Program-made: the position numbers and the translations under genes
Origin: Tachypleus tridentatus
Taxonomy: Eukaryota > Arthropoda > Merostomata > Xiphosura > Limulidae
Length of the DNA: 64,000 nt
Assembly: GCF_004210375.1 (NCBI RefSeq)
Contig: NC_134833.1
Span: forward strand, 17,911,396-17,975,395
Reading direction: 5' to 3'
The notes under the pieces: model-generated
Databases searched by the model: none
Seen by the model: the letters and a program-made list of their open reading frames with translations, nothing else
What the model was told of the DNA's origin: nothing
Shown here: in pieces, positions 47,727-59,286 of the stretch
Layout: each line of letters starts with the position of its first letter
How positions within the stretch are numbered: position 1 is the first letter of the stretch

Positions 47727-48172
47727 GGTGGTAACTGATGGTTTTGGATTACGTGTAACAGTGAACCTTTTAGTTTAGATTGTAGTAACGTCTATAATTT
47801 ATTAGGTTGTAACAGTAACTGATGGTTTTGGATTACGTGTAACAGTGAACCTTTTAGTTTAGATTGTAGTAACGTCTATAATTTATTAGGTTGCAACAGT
47901 AACTGATGGTTTTGGATTACGTGTAACAGTGAACCTTTTAGTTTAGATTGTAGTAACGTCTATAATTTATTAGGTTGCAACAGTAACTGATGGTTTTGGA
48001 TTACGTGTAACAGTGAACCTTTTAGTTTAGATTGTAGTAACGTCTATAATTTATTAGGTGGTAACAGTAACTGATGGTTTTGGATTACGTGTAACAGTGA
48101 ACCTTTTAGTTCAGATTGTAGTGACGTCTATAATTTATTAGATTGTAACAGTAACTGATGGTTTTTGGATTA
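47727..48172. repeat. 84-bp minisatellite, about 5 copies
   Basis: GTAACTGATGGTTTTGGATT recurs at 47731, 47815 and 47899 and onward at 84-base spacing. The rest of the unit includes ACGTGTAACAGTGAACCTTT and GTCTATAATTTATTAGGT. Confidence 0.93.
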
Positions 48173-48501
48173 ACCTGTGACAGCGAAACTTAAATTAGAC
48201 GAGACCCGAAACTCGAGCACTTTCGAATAGTTAACATCTCTTTCTTAGGAGAATAAGGTGTTATGTTTAATGAGTGTGATGAAATATATAGGATCAGATG
48301 TCGTCTACATAAACATAAGCCTTTATTCTCCTGAAGAAGAATAGAGAACTATTCGCTCGGGTTTTGGGTCTCGTTTTGAAAATATTGCAACTTTTGTAGG
48401 TGATCCAATGTTTTAACTATTTAACCGGAATCTTACATTTAACGCAAGTAGCGGCTCTAATGGATTAACAGATTTTAGCAATGCCTGTAATCAATTAATC
48501 T

Positions 48502-48624
48502 TTGTGTGTATGTTTTAGCAAAGCCACATCGAGCTACCTGCTGGGTTCACCGAGGGGAATCGAATCCCTGATTTTAGCAATGCAAATCCGTCGACTTACC
48601 GCTGTAGCAGGCGGGAGACCGATT
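48502..48624 (-). repeat. SINE-B subtype 1 copy
   Basis: GTGTGTATGTTTTAGCAAAG, GGGGAATCGAATCCCTGATT, GCAATGCAAATCCGTCGACT and TACCGCTGTAGCAGGCGG. Confidence 0.85.
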
Positions 48625-48794
48625 AACCTCAAACAGCGTTTGCCTTTGATTAAATTGTAGCAGTGACTGTAACAACAATTAGCTGTAACGGATTAAACTG
48701 GAAATAGCAATCTTTGATGACGAGAAAACTCACTTGTAGAAAAATTATTTATTTAAAACGGCTAGTATGGATAGAGAAGGCACTATATAGAGGA

Positions 48795-48836
48795 GCGAAC
48801 AACGTTTCGACCTTCTTCGGTCATCGTCAGGTTCAC
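48795..48836 (-). ncRNA. Hammerhead-ribozyme-like motif, best preserved core
   Basis: On the minus strand: GTGAAC (stem I), CTGACGA (CUGANGA core), TGACCGAAGAAGGTC (stem II hairpin), GAAA (core), CGTT and GTTCGC (stem I partner, with one G-U pair). Stem III is essentially absent, as in the minimal hammerheads reported from PLE flanking repeats, which are thought to act as dimers. There is one extra U between the CUGACGA box and stem II compared with the canonical layout. Confidence 0.6.
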
Positions 48837-49106
48837 AAAGAAAGAAAGGGTTACTGACCGGTAGCTGACCACATGTTTGAAGGCGGTTGTGTAATTGAGT
48901 TTCGGAATGTAGAGGGCGTGCTTAGATATTTGATTATATTTATTAATATAGGTATAAAGGTGTTCCTTTGTATTGGTTTATTTTAGGCTTGAGTTGTTGT
49001 ATAAGTGAGGCTTCTTTAATTTTGCGTTTGTTTATGTTTGTTTCTTTATTTAGTATTTGAGTGTTTTCTATGGTTATGTTGTGTTCATTTGACTTGCAGT
49101 GTTTGG

Positions 49107-49180
49107 AAACCAGATTCAAAGAACATAAAAATCACCTTCACACCTTTGTGACTTTGCTATACGAAAACACACACACACCA
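49107..49180 (+). repeat. Inverted PLE piece plus SINE-B tail inside the minus-strand PLE half
   Basis: GGAAACCAGATTCAAAGAAC at 49107 matches the plus-strand PLE at 49768. It is followed by ACTTTGCTATACGAAAACAC at about 49150, a SINE-B subtype 1 tail in plus orientation. Both sit inside otherwise minus-strand PLE sequence. Confidence 0.7.
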
Positions 49181-49540
49181 ATATAGAAGTCGTGGCAGTT
49201 ATCAAACTGTATTTTATAAATAATGTTGGTGTGGTGTTTGTCAGTGTAGTTTTTACATAGTATAAACCTTAGTTTCGTACCTTGTTTTTGAACAAATTTG
49301 GCATTAAGTGGAATGTCATATTTTGTTGCTAGTTTTAGCCAAATGTTGGTTATTTCTCTGCTGATGTCGGGAATATATGGTATACAGCAGTATATGGTTT
49401 CGTAATTTTTTTATTTGTGAGATATATTTACTTTTGTTGGTTGATTTTGCTTTCTGTCTAGGTGTGTGCGTATAATGTTTTCAAAGGTTTGTGGAGGAAA
49501 CTTATTGATGTTGGTGAAGTATTGTTTTATTTTGTCAACA

Positions 49541-49977
49541 TACAAAGAAACCAAATAAACACAACCATAAAACTATGCTTACCAGATAAAATTAACGACG
49601 AATTAGACAAAATAAAACAATACTTCATCAACATCAATAAGTTTCCTTCTCAAACCGTAGAAAACATTATAAGTAAAAACCACACTGACAAACACTACAC
49701 CAACGTTATTTATAAAATACAATGTGATAACTGCCACGACTAATATATTGGAGAAACAAGTAGAAAAATGGAAACCAGATTCAAAGAACATAAAAAGTCA
49801 CCTTCACACGTTTTCGAACACTGCAAGTCAAATGAACACAACATAACCATAGAAAACACTCAAATATTAAATAAAGAAACAAACATAAACAGATGCAAAA
49901 TTAAAGAAGCCTTACTTATACAACAACTCAACTCCAAAATAAACCAATACAAAGGAACACCTTTATACCTATATTAA
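49541..49977 (+). pseudogene. PLE GIY-YIG endonuclease fragment with one in-frame stop
   Basis: This is the C-terminal part of a Penelope-like retroelement polyprotein. The frame reads KINDELDKIKQYFININKFP, SQTVENIISKNHTDKHYTNV and IYKIQCDNCHD. A TAA at 49741-49743 follows, then YIGETSRKMETRFKEHKKSP, HVFEHCKSNEHNI and a tail ending KGTPLYLY at 49977. The IYKI...YIGETSR...R..EH pattern is the GIY-YIG nuclease core that cuts target DNA for priming, with the paired Cys residues (CDNC) usual in PLEs. The minus-strand half of the insertion carries about 90 extra residues between ENII and NYTDK, so this half also has an internal deletion. The sequence upstream (reverse transcriptase) is missing. 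Confidence 0.85.
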
Positions 49978-50082
49978 TAAATATATCCAACATCAAAGCA
50001 CGCCCTCTACATTCCGACACTCAATTACACAACCGCCTTAAAACATGTAATCAGCTACCGGTCAGTAACCCTTTCTTTCTTT

Positions 50083-50124
50083 GCGAACCTGACGATGACC
50101 GAAGAAGGTCAAAACGTTGTTCGC
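50083..50124 (+). ncRNA. Hammerhead-ribozyme-like motif, plus-strand PLE end
   Basis: GCGAAC and GTTCGC at the borders are perfectly complementary (stem I). Between them are CTGACGA and TGACCGAAGAAGGTC (stem II), followed by AAAAC where the canonical core has GAAAC. The lost G predicts an inactive copy. Confidence 0.55.
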
Positions 50125-50187
50125 TCCTCTATATAGTGCTTTCACTATCCATACTAGTCGTTTTAAATATATATTGGAAATAACAAT

Positions 50188-51725
50188 ATTGTAAAAAACA
50201 GCTATTCTAAATTAGACTACACAAATGGTTGGTAGGGTTTATAATATTATAATTAACATTATAATACCCGTCATCTCTTTTATGTACGTGTTATTGTTTT
50301 TGTCTGACCATCACGAAAATTGTCCAGGACAATAAACCAGATTCAGCGAGTGTCTTGACAGGCATATTTTGGAATTACTTCCAAAGACTGGCTGGTCGAA
50401 TGCCCTACCCTCGTCTTTAATTAACGCTCATGAGAACCCGCCTATCCCAGACCTACAGCAAATTGTGAAGTACACGCATTAATCTTATTATAATACACAT
50501 TTATGATGAGATATTAAAAACGAAATTAAAACATTCAAAGGATAATTTTTGTTTGTGTCTTATTTTGGCCAAGTCCACTTTTCGTTTCTTTTTTATAATG
50601 CTGACCAGCATGTCTTCCAGTAAGTCTCACTGCTGAAATAACTGTTATTTGTTAAACTGTGTACACAGGTGACTGTTTTATATTCTGACGTAGAGTGGCT
50701 GAGGTGAGATTAACAGTGACGATTCTAGATCAGACTGTTAATATGTTAGTATTATAACACAACAGCAAATGAGGTTCGATTAATCATAAAACACTATGAA
50801 GAGTCAAGAAGTGAAAAAAGACAGTTAAAGAGAATCAATCTAAAATTGCCAAACATATATATATGTATGTATACAGAAGTGAGTGGAAGAAGTTGCATTA
50901 TATAATATCACGTGCAGTAGGCTGGTCTGTGACAGTCATGTACCATGGAATATTAGGTTGTTAATAAATATAGGTGATTAGACTGTAATAGGGCTATGTA
51001 AGATCATATTGAAAAGACCAATTATAATGAAATAGGTTGGTGTAAGGACTATGGAAGGTTGAATTGTCTGTAAAAGATTAGACAGTGATAGTAAGCATGG
51101 TAAATTATATTGGCAACAATTAGGGTTAGATTTTACATGAAACCTGAAACAGTACTGTAAATTTAAGGACTAAACCTATAAAATTTTCATGAGTTTCACT
51201 TCACTTAGAGTGCTACTGTTTCCCATTATTATCCTCGTGGTATTTTCTAAAATTGAGATCGAGGTTCTAAAACGTTTTTCAGAACAGAGACATCTAGGGT
51301 AGGACGCGAAAAAGGCATTGATGCTCTATATAGTACTAGACTATTTAAGAAGATTAACCTAATTGAAACGTTCACAAAATAGTTCTGTTACGGTCGTTAA
51401 GTTGTAAAATGTCTAAGTAATATAGCGATAAAGCTGATGTAATTCTACGTGTAAGAACGCCCGTTACATTATACTGTCTATTTAAAAAGTCGATAGGTCA
51501 GATTCATTTGACGAACATTTGTTTATATTAAAGTGGTCCACTCTTGACCGGCTCGGGTCATTTGAAGACATTCATAACTCTTCCAATTACATTGCATCTG
51601 TGCTAGATTATATGTCTAATTACATAAACGTGTGTTTAATTGGTTAATATTTGCTTCCACAGCCAAACATAGGTTCCAGATACGACATCTTGAGGAAGAA
51701 ATTATTCAGAAAACAATGTTTCAGG
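50188..51725. other. Intergenic, no gene seen
   Basis: AT-rich spacer with several GATTAGACTGTAATAG-like phrases between 50690 and 51170 that suggest a very old degenerate tandem repeat. No coding or RNA signal is supported. Confidence 0.4.
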
Positions 51726-52470
51726 AGCTGAAATGACTGGTACAAATAATATTATTTATTATTTTATCCTCTGGCTGATATGACTGGTACAAATAATATC
51801 ATTTTTTGTTTTGTCTTGTGGCTGAAATGACTCGTACAAATAATATTATTTTTTATTTTATCCTCTGGCTGAAATGACTGGTACAAATAATAATATTTTT
51901 TTTTATCCTCTGGCTGAAATGACTGGTACAAATAATATTATTTTTTATTTTATCCTCTGGCTGAAATGACTGGTACAAATAATATTATTTTTTTTGTCTT
52001 ATGGCTGAAATGACTGATACAAATAATATTATTTTTTGTTTTGTCTTATGGCTGAAATGACTGATACAAATAATATTATTTTTTGTCTTGTCTTACGGCT
52101 GAAATGACTGGAACAAATAATATTATTTTTTGTTTTGTCTTATGGCTGAAATGACTGATACAAATAATATTATTTTTTGTCTTGTCTTACGGCTGAAATG
52201 ACTGGTACAAATAATATTATTTTTTGTTTTGTCTTATGATTAAAATGACTGGTACAAATAATATTATTTTTTGTTTTGTCTTATGGCTGAAATGGCTGAT
52301 ACAAATAATATTATTTTTTGTTTTGTCTTATGGCTGAAATGGCTCGTACAAAGAACATTATATTTGTTTTAGTCCGCTGGCTGAGATAACTCGTAGAAAT
52401 AACATTATTTTTGGTCTGTCCACTGGCTAAAATGATTGGTGGAAATAACATTATTTTTATTTTGACCACT
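51726..52470. repeat. 47-bp minisatellite, about 16 copies
   Basis: The unit reads GGCTGAAATGACTGGTACAA, ATAATATTATTTTTTG, TTTTGTCTTAT. Copies in the middle are near identical; those after 52330 decay (ACAAAGAACATT, AGAAATAACATT). Confidence 0.93.
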
Positions 52471-52771
52471 GCTGAACTGATATATGGTCAGTATTTTAAC
52501 GATATACTAAATATAAACGTAGTATTGGTGAATACTACTAAGATTTTTCTGTTGGCCAAAATTTAAAAAACGTATTGTCAAAAGAGTGTTGAACTAAGAC
52601 GAGATTAAATACAAAGTGTAGAGTATTCTACAGGTAATAGTTTGTTATTCTGTAGAACATCTGAAAATCAAACTATTGTTTTATGTTACACCAAGTCTTG
52701 AAGAAATTGTTTCACATCATGCGTCCTAATGTGAATGTGTTAAAATGCCAACAGTGTGCTGGAGAATAGCA

Positions 52772-55700
52772 ACAGTGATATATCAACAAATAGTGATATA
52801 TCAACAAACAGTGATATATCAACAAACTGTAATATATCAACAAACTGTAATATATCAACAAACTGTAATATATCAACAAACAGTAATATATCAATCAACA
52901 AATTGTAATATATCAATAAACACTGACATATCAACAAACAGTGATACATCAACAAACTGTAATATATCAACAAACAGTAATATATCAATCAACGAATTGT
53001 AATATATCAACAAACACTGACATATCAACAAACAGTGATACATCAACAAACTGTAATATATCAACAAACAGTAATATATCAATCAACAAATTGTAATATA
53101 TCAACAAACACTGACATATCAACAAACAGTAATATATCAATCAACGAATTGTAATATATCAACAAACACTGGCATATCAACAAACAGTGATACATCAACA
53201 AACTGTAATATATCAACAAACAGTAATATATCAATCAACAAATTGTAATATATCAACAAACACTGGCATATCAACAAACAGTGATACATCAACAAACTGT
53301 AATATATCAACAAACAGTAATATATCAATCAACAAATTGTAATATATCAACAAACACTGACATATCAACAAACAGTAATATATCAATCAACAAATTGTAA
53401 TATATCAACAAACACTGACATATCAACAAACAGTAATATATCAATCAACAAATTGTAATATATCAACAAACACTGACATATCAACAAACAGTGATACATC
53501 AACAAACTGTAATATATCAACAAACAGTAATATATCAATCAACGAATTGTAATATATCAACAAACACTGATATATCAAAAAACACTGACATATCAACAAA
53601 CAGTAATATATCAATCAACGAATTGTAATATATCAATCAACGAATTGTAATATATCAACAAACACTGATATATCAAAAAACACTGACATATCAACAAACA
53701 GTGATATATCAACAAACTGTAATATATCAACAAACACTGACATATCAACAAACAGTGATATATCAACAAACTGTGATACATCAACAAACTGTAATATATC
53801 AACAAACAGTAATATATCAATCAAGAAATTGTAATATATCAACAAACACTGACATATCAACAAACTGTGATACATCAACAAACTGTAATATATCAACAAA
53901 CACTGACATATCAACAAACAGTGATATATCAACAAACTGTGATACATCAACAAACTGTAATATATCAACAAACAGTAATATATCAATCAACAAATTGTAA
54001 TATATCAACAAACACTGACATATCAACAAACAGTAATATATCAACAAACACTGACATATCAACAAACTGTGATACATCAACAAACTGTAATATATCAACA
54101 AACACTGACATATCAACAAACTGTGATACATCACTAAACTGTAATATATCAACAAACACTGACATATCAACATACTGTGATACATCAACAAACTGTAATA
54201 TATCAACAAACAGTAATATATCAATCAACAAATTGTAATATATCAACAAACACTGACATATCAACAAACAGTAATATATCAATCAACAAACTGTAATATA
54301 TCAACAAACAGTAATATATCAACAAACAGTGATACATCAACAAACTGTAATATATCAACAAACAGTAATATATCAATCAACAAATTGTAATATATCAACA
54401 AACACTGACATATCAACAAATAGTGATACATCAACAAACTGTAATATATCAACAAACAGTAATATATCAATCAACGAATTGTAATATATCAACAAACACT
54501 GATATATCAAAAAACACTGACATATCAACAAACAGTGATATATCAACAAACTGTAATATATCAACAAACACTGACATATCAACAAACAGTGATATATCAA
54601 CAAACTGTAATATATCAACAAACACTGACATATCAACAAACAGTGATATATCAACAAACTGTGATACATCAACAAACTGTAATATATCAACAAACACTGA
54701 CATATCAACAAACAGTGATATATCAACAAACTGTGATACATCAACAAACTGTAATATATCAACAAACAGTAATATATCAATCAACAAATTGTAATATATC
54801 AACAAACACTGACATATCAACAAACTGTGATACATCAACAAACTGTAATATATCAACAAACAGTAATATATCAATCAACAAATTGTAATATATCAACAAA
54901 CACTGACATATCAACAAACTGTAATATATCAACAAACAGTAATATATCAATCAAGAAATTGTAATATATCAACAAACACTGACATATCAACAAACAGTAA
55001 TATATCAATCAACAAACACTGACATATCAACAAACTGTGATACATCAACAAACTGTAATATATCAACAAACACTGACATATCAACAAACTGTGATACATC
55101 ACTAAACTGTAATATATCAACAAACACTGACATATCAACATACTGTGATACATCAACAAACTGTAATATATCAACAAACAGTAATATATCAATCAACAAA
55201 TTGTAATATATCAACAAACACTGACATATCAACAAACAGTAATATATCAATCAACAAACTGTAATATATCAACAAACAGTAATATATCAACAAACAGTGA
55301 TACATCAACAAACTGTAATATATCAACAAACAGTAATATATCAATCAACAAATTGTAATATATCAATCAACGAATTGTAATATATGAACAAACACTGATA
55401 TATCAAAAAACACTGACATATCAACAAACAGTAATATATCAATCAACGAATTGTAATATATGAACAAACACTGATATATCAAAAAACACTGACATATCAA
55501 CAAACAGTAATATATCAATCAACGAATTGTAATATATCAACAAACACTGATATATCAAAAAACACTGACATATCAACAAACAGTGATATATCAACAAACT
55601 GTAATATATCAACAAACACTGACATATCAACAAACACTGATATATCAACAAACTGTGATACATCAACAAACTGTAATATATCAACAAACACTGACATATC

Positions 55701-56505
55701 AACAAACAGTGATATATCAACAAACTGTGATACATCAACAAACTGTAATATATCAACAAACAGTAATATATCAATCAACAAATTGTAATATATCAACAAA
55801 CACTGACATATCAACAAATTGTGATACATCAACAAACTGTAATATATCAACAAACAGTAATATATAAAAAAACTGTAATATATCAACAAACACTGACATA
55901 TCAACAAACAGTGATATATCAACAAACAGTGATATATCAACAAACTGTAATATATCAACAAACACTGACATATCAACAAACAGTGATATATCAACAAACT
56001 GTGATACATCAACAAACTGTAATATATCAACAAACACTGACATATCAACAAACTGTGATACTTCAACAAACAGTGATATATCAACAAACTGTGATACATC
56101 AACAAACTGTAATATATCAACAAACACTGACATATCAACAAACTGTGATACATCAACAAACTGTAATATATCAACAAACTGTGATACATCAACAAACAGT
56201 GATACATCAACAAACTGTGATACATCAACAAACAGTGATACATCAACAAACTGTGATACATCAACAAACTGTAATATATCAACAAACACTGACATATCAA
56301 CAAACTGTGATACATCAACAAACTGTAATATATCAACAAACAGTAATATATCAATCAACAAATTGTAATATATCAACAAATAGTAATATGTCAACAAATA
56401 CTGACATATCAGCAAACTGTAATATGTCAACAAACACTGACATATCAACAAACAGTGATATATCAACAAACAGTAATATGTCAACAAACAGTTATATATC
56501 ATAAT
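52772..56505. repeat. 18-bp satellite (AATATATCAACAAACTGT), about 3.7 kb
   Basis: Head-to-tail 18-base units vary mainly at the last bases (ACTGT, ACAGT, ACACT) and at GATACATC versus AATATATC. A 22-base variant (ATATCAATCAACAAATTGT) recurs and shifts the frame. Because 18 is a multiple of three and the unit has few stops, both strands carry open frames, up to about 300 codons. Internal segmental duplication is visible: the rare variants TCACTAAACT (54131, 55099) and CATACTGTGA (54171, 55139) recur exactly 968 bases apart. Confidence 0.97.
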
Positions 56506-56747
56506 ATAGTTGCTGACATGAAAAGTTGTGAGAACAGTTTTTTTCTTGTTGTTCGTGACTATTTTTACAGGAATCCAAAGAAACCTCATAACATATTTCA
56601 AGTTTTCAAGCAGACTTTCCGCCCTCACAATATAATTAAAAATACCATATAGAGCATCACGGCTTGTTCTTCTCCACCAAAGAAAAACCAATCTACCTCA
56701 GTCTCTACGTAAACTTTGTGTTATCGTTTGTTTGCTTTTATCATAAT

Positions 56748-56872
56748 CCCCCAGTGGCATAGATGTATATCTGCGAACTTACACTGCAAAAAGCAGGTTT
56801 TGATACCTGTGGTGGGCAGAACACAGATAGCCCTTTGTATCGGTCGTGCTTTTTAACTATCAACAACATTTG
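56748..56872 (+). repeat. SINE-B subtype 2 copy
   Basis: CCCCCAGTGGCATAGATGTA, CTGCGAACTTACACTGCAAA, AGGTTTTGATACCTGTGGTG and CACAGATAGCCCTTTGTAT, in order. Confidence 0.8.
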
Positions 56873-57675
56873 TATCAGCCATAGTTAGTGACAATTAATC
56901 CAACCTAATTTTCGGTGACCGTGATGTGATTTTGAGCACTGAAACCTTTCAAATTATTGGCCTTTGATGCGTCAACTTCTACCAGAAACTGAGCAATATA
57001 GTTAGCCGGGTTTAAATATTTCTTGTTTGGTTTATTTGTAGTTCATGATGAAAAATGTGATTTGATTCATGGTGTGGAGAATTTTGGTCCGTCAGTAAAT
57101 GTATTTTGTTTCTGGACTATTTAGTACTCCAGTCTAACAGCAAAGGAATTTCTGGTTTCGTACCACCTACTTATTGCATTGGTATTTCAACGAAATATCT
57201 GCAGGTTTGATCTTGGATTCTATCTCATACCAGTTAAGAAGTCAGTTGTTAGATCCAATGCGTATTTATTACAATTTTGGGTTTTGTTTTCTAGAGTATT
57301 AGTTAAGATGTCAATTATATCCAATGCTAACTAGCCACAACTTTGGTCTTGGGTTCTCTTGTTTATCAGTTAAGACGTCAGTTGTTAGATCTAGTGTGAA
57401 TTAGTCACAAGTCTGGTACTGGTTCTCCAGTTTATCTGTCTATACGTCATTTGTTTAAATAAAGTTATATTTTGGTTTGGATTCTTAAGATTTCAACATT
57501 TGTTAGTTTCATTACTTTCATACTTTGTTTGATGCTTTTTTGTGACGACGTGTTTTACCCGAAAACTCTGAATCTTTAATACCAAAATAATTGTTTCTTT
57601 ATTGTACTAACATTAGGGAACAAAGATTCTACTAATTGTTCAGTTCTTCTCGCTTTCACCATTTTTTCTTTGTTT
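56873..57675. other. No gene seen; weak local repetition
   Basis: Between about 57220 and 57430 the phrase CAGTTAAGACGTCAGTTGTT and its variants recur about three times with TAGATCCAATGCG-like sequence, a short decayed tandem repeat of roughly 80 bases. Nothing else is recognised. Confidence 0.4.
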
Positions 57676-57679
57676 CGGA

Positions 57680-57905
57680 TGTTTACTCAAACTTACACTA
57701 GGGGTATCTGCATTGATTGTCCCTAATTTTATTTTTAATAAAAGAGTAAAAGCAGCTTTTCAACAGCAGCAATCGACAATCATTTATATTTACTAATCGA
57801 ATAGCGGTATTTGACTATCACACCTATAATGCACCAACGACTCCAAAGTTCCGAGCACGATTTTTCTGCAATTAAACATGAGTCACGAAATTTCGTATTC
57901 ATAGT
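57680..57905 (-). repeat. SINE-A relic, strongly diverged
   Basis: ACTCAAACTTACACTAGGGG, TCTGCATTGATTGTCCCTAA, GACTATCACACCTATAATGC and TGAGTCACGAAATT follow SINE-A reverse order with poor identity. Confidence 0.5.
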
Positions 57906-57944
57906 TCTGTGCGACAACCACTAGGTGAAAACCTGGGAGAAGAT

Positions 57945-58212
57945 ATTTTTGTTTTTTGGATTTCGCGCAAAGCTACTCGAGGGCTATCTGCGCTAGCCGT
58001 CTCTAATTTAGCAGTGTAAGACTAGAGGAAAGGCAGCTAGTAATCACCATCCACAGCCAACTCTTGGGCTACTTTTTTACCAACGAATAGTGGAATTAAT
58101 CGTTACATTATAAAGCTGCCACGGCTGAAAGGGCGAACATGTTTGGTGTGACGGGAATTCGAACCCGCGACCTTCAGATTACGAGTCGAGCGCCTTAACT
58201 ACCCGGCATTCG
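57945..58212 (-). repeat. SINE-A copy
   Basis: GGATTTCGCGCAAAGCTACT, AGCCGTCTCTAATTTAGCAG, GAATTCGAACCCGCGACCTT and CGCCTTAACTACCCGGCAT show body and head. Confidence 0.93.
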
Positions 58213-59286
58213 TACTGCAATAGAATAGTATTTAAAAGCTGTTTTTTAAAAAATAAGCGAGTTTCTTCCAGCTGTTAATTAAACAGTCTTCTACCTCAAA
58301 GAAGAAATAGTGAAAACGTATAAGTTAAATACATTACAAAATTCAAATTGTTTATCTTAAATGAATTTAAAGAAATGAAAGAACAATGGTTTAATGTAAC
58401 ATAGGGTTGTATAGTTCATTTCTATCATAATTACTTTTAAGTATGTCATTACTTAGAACTTTATGTCATAGTAAAAGTAGCACGGTTACAGCGCGTAATA
58501 AAGCGACATAGTTTTATTGTTAATACACGAGAAAACTCATTGGTAATTTTATTATTATCATAATTACAAAATGCTTCGAAAAGGGATTTTGTGAAACTCG
58601 AAGAGTCCTCCACTAGCACTGAAAATCGTGGTTCATTTTTCTACCTTGTTTTTGAACTTGAAGTCTCTTTGTCACCAATCAGCGTTACCATGCAGGATAA
58701 TTGGAAGACTTAATTATTAAGCAGTGGGTCTGTGTTTATCTCAATAAAGCTGTATCTCTCCGTATTCCAGTGATAACGTCCTGTTGTTTCTCGAATGTAC
58801 TTAGTCACAAATACGTAAATATTTTAAATATTTGTTGTGGAAAACATTTTTCCATTCTATAAAATCAAACAAGGAAAATAATTTAACCAACCAGAGATGT
58901 AGAAAATAAAACGTCATAGACGTATTAAAGTGGTAAACTGAAACATTTCACATTTTGAAGTTCATTAAACGGGTTTATTTGTAATTACACCACGTTATAC
59001 AAGAATAAACAACAGTTTACATTAAACGTCTTTATCAATAATTACGACACGTGCTACAAGACTGAACAGCAAGGAATGAACCATGATCGTAACCAGTTCA
59101 TAAGTAATTCATTCGAACTTGAGTTTCAACCTTGGAATACAATAAACAAATAAATTAATATCATATAAATATTTCGACACTGGTGTATAGATATAGACGA
59201 TTTTAAATAACGGATGAATTTATATACACATAACAGTAACTGAAAAAACCATGAAATTTGAATTTAGCAGAACGATTAACGATGGA
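58213..59286. other. No feature recognised
   Basis: AT-rich spacer before the terminal satellite. No gene, RNA or known repeat is supported. Confidence 0.4.

Larger units (their letters stand above)
48712..49540 (-). pseudogene. PLE C-terminal coding fragment, minus strand, broken
   Basis: Minus-strand conceptual translation from about 49540 gives DKIKQYFTNINKFPPQTFEN and DRKQNQPTKV. After a stop near 49406 it gives YCCIPYIPDISREITNIWLK, FVQKQGTKLRFILCKNYTDK, IIYKIQ-DNCHDFYIG. This is the linker and the start of the GIY-YIG nuclease domain. After YIG the frame is destroyed by a SINE-B tail piece (49147-49180) and a small inverted segment (49107-49146). Below 49105 the C-terminal tail resumes in diverged form, ending in the 3' terminal region with the hammerhead-like motif. 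Confidence 0.75.
48699..50187. mobile_element. Penelope-like element, rearranged head-to-head copy with 13-bp TSD
   Basis: The insertion spans about 48712-50174 and is flanked by TGGAAATAGCAAT (48699-48711) and TGGAAATAACAAT (50175-50187), one mismatch in 13. The left half (to about 49540) is a minus-strand PLE 3' part; the right half (about 49541-50174) is a plus-strand 3' part of the same family. The element therefore reads as an inverted pair with the terminal sequence at both outer ends. Inverted or tandem partial copies are characteristic of this retroelement class. Neither half contains the reverse transcriptase core, so it cannot move on its own. Confidence 0.85.

Noticed and set aside
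52712..56691. Long overlapping open frames on both strands (up to about 306 codons)
   Set aside because: The 18-bp unit is a multiple of three and lacks stops in most frames. Both strands and more than one frame are open at once, so they are repeat artefacts.
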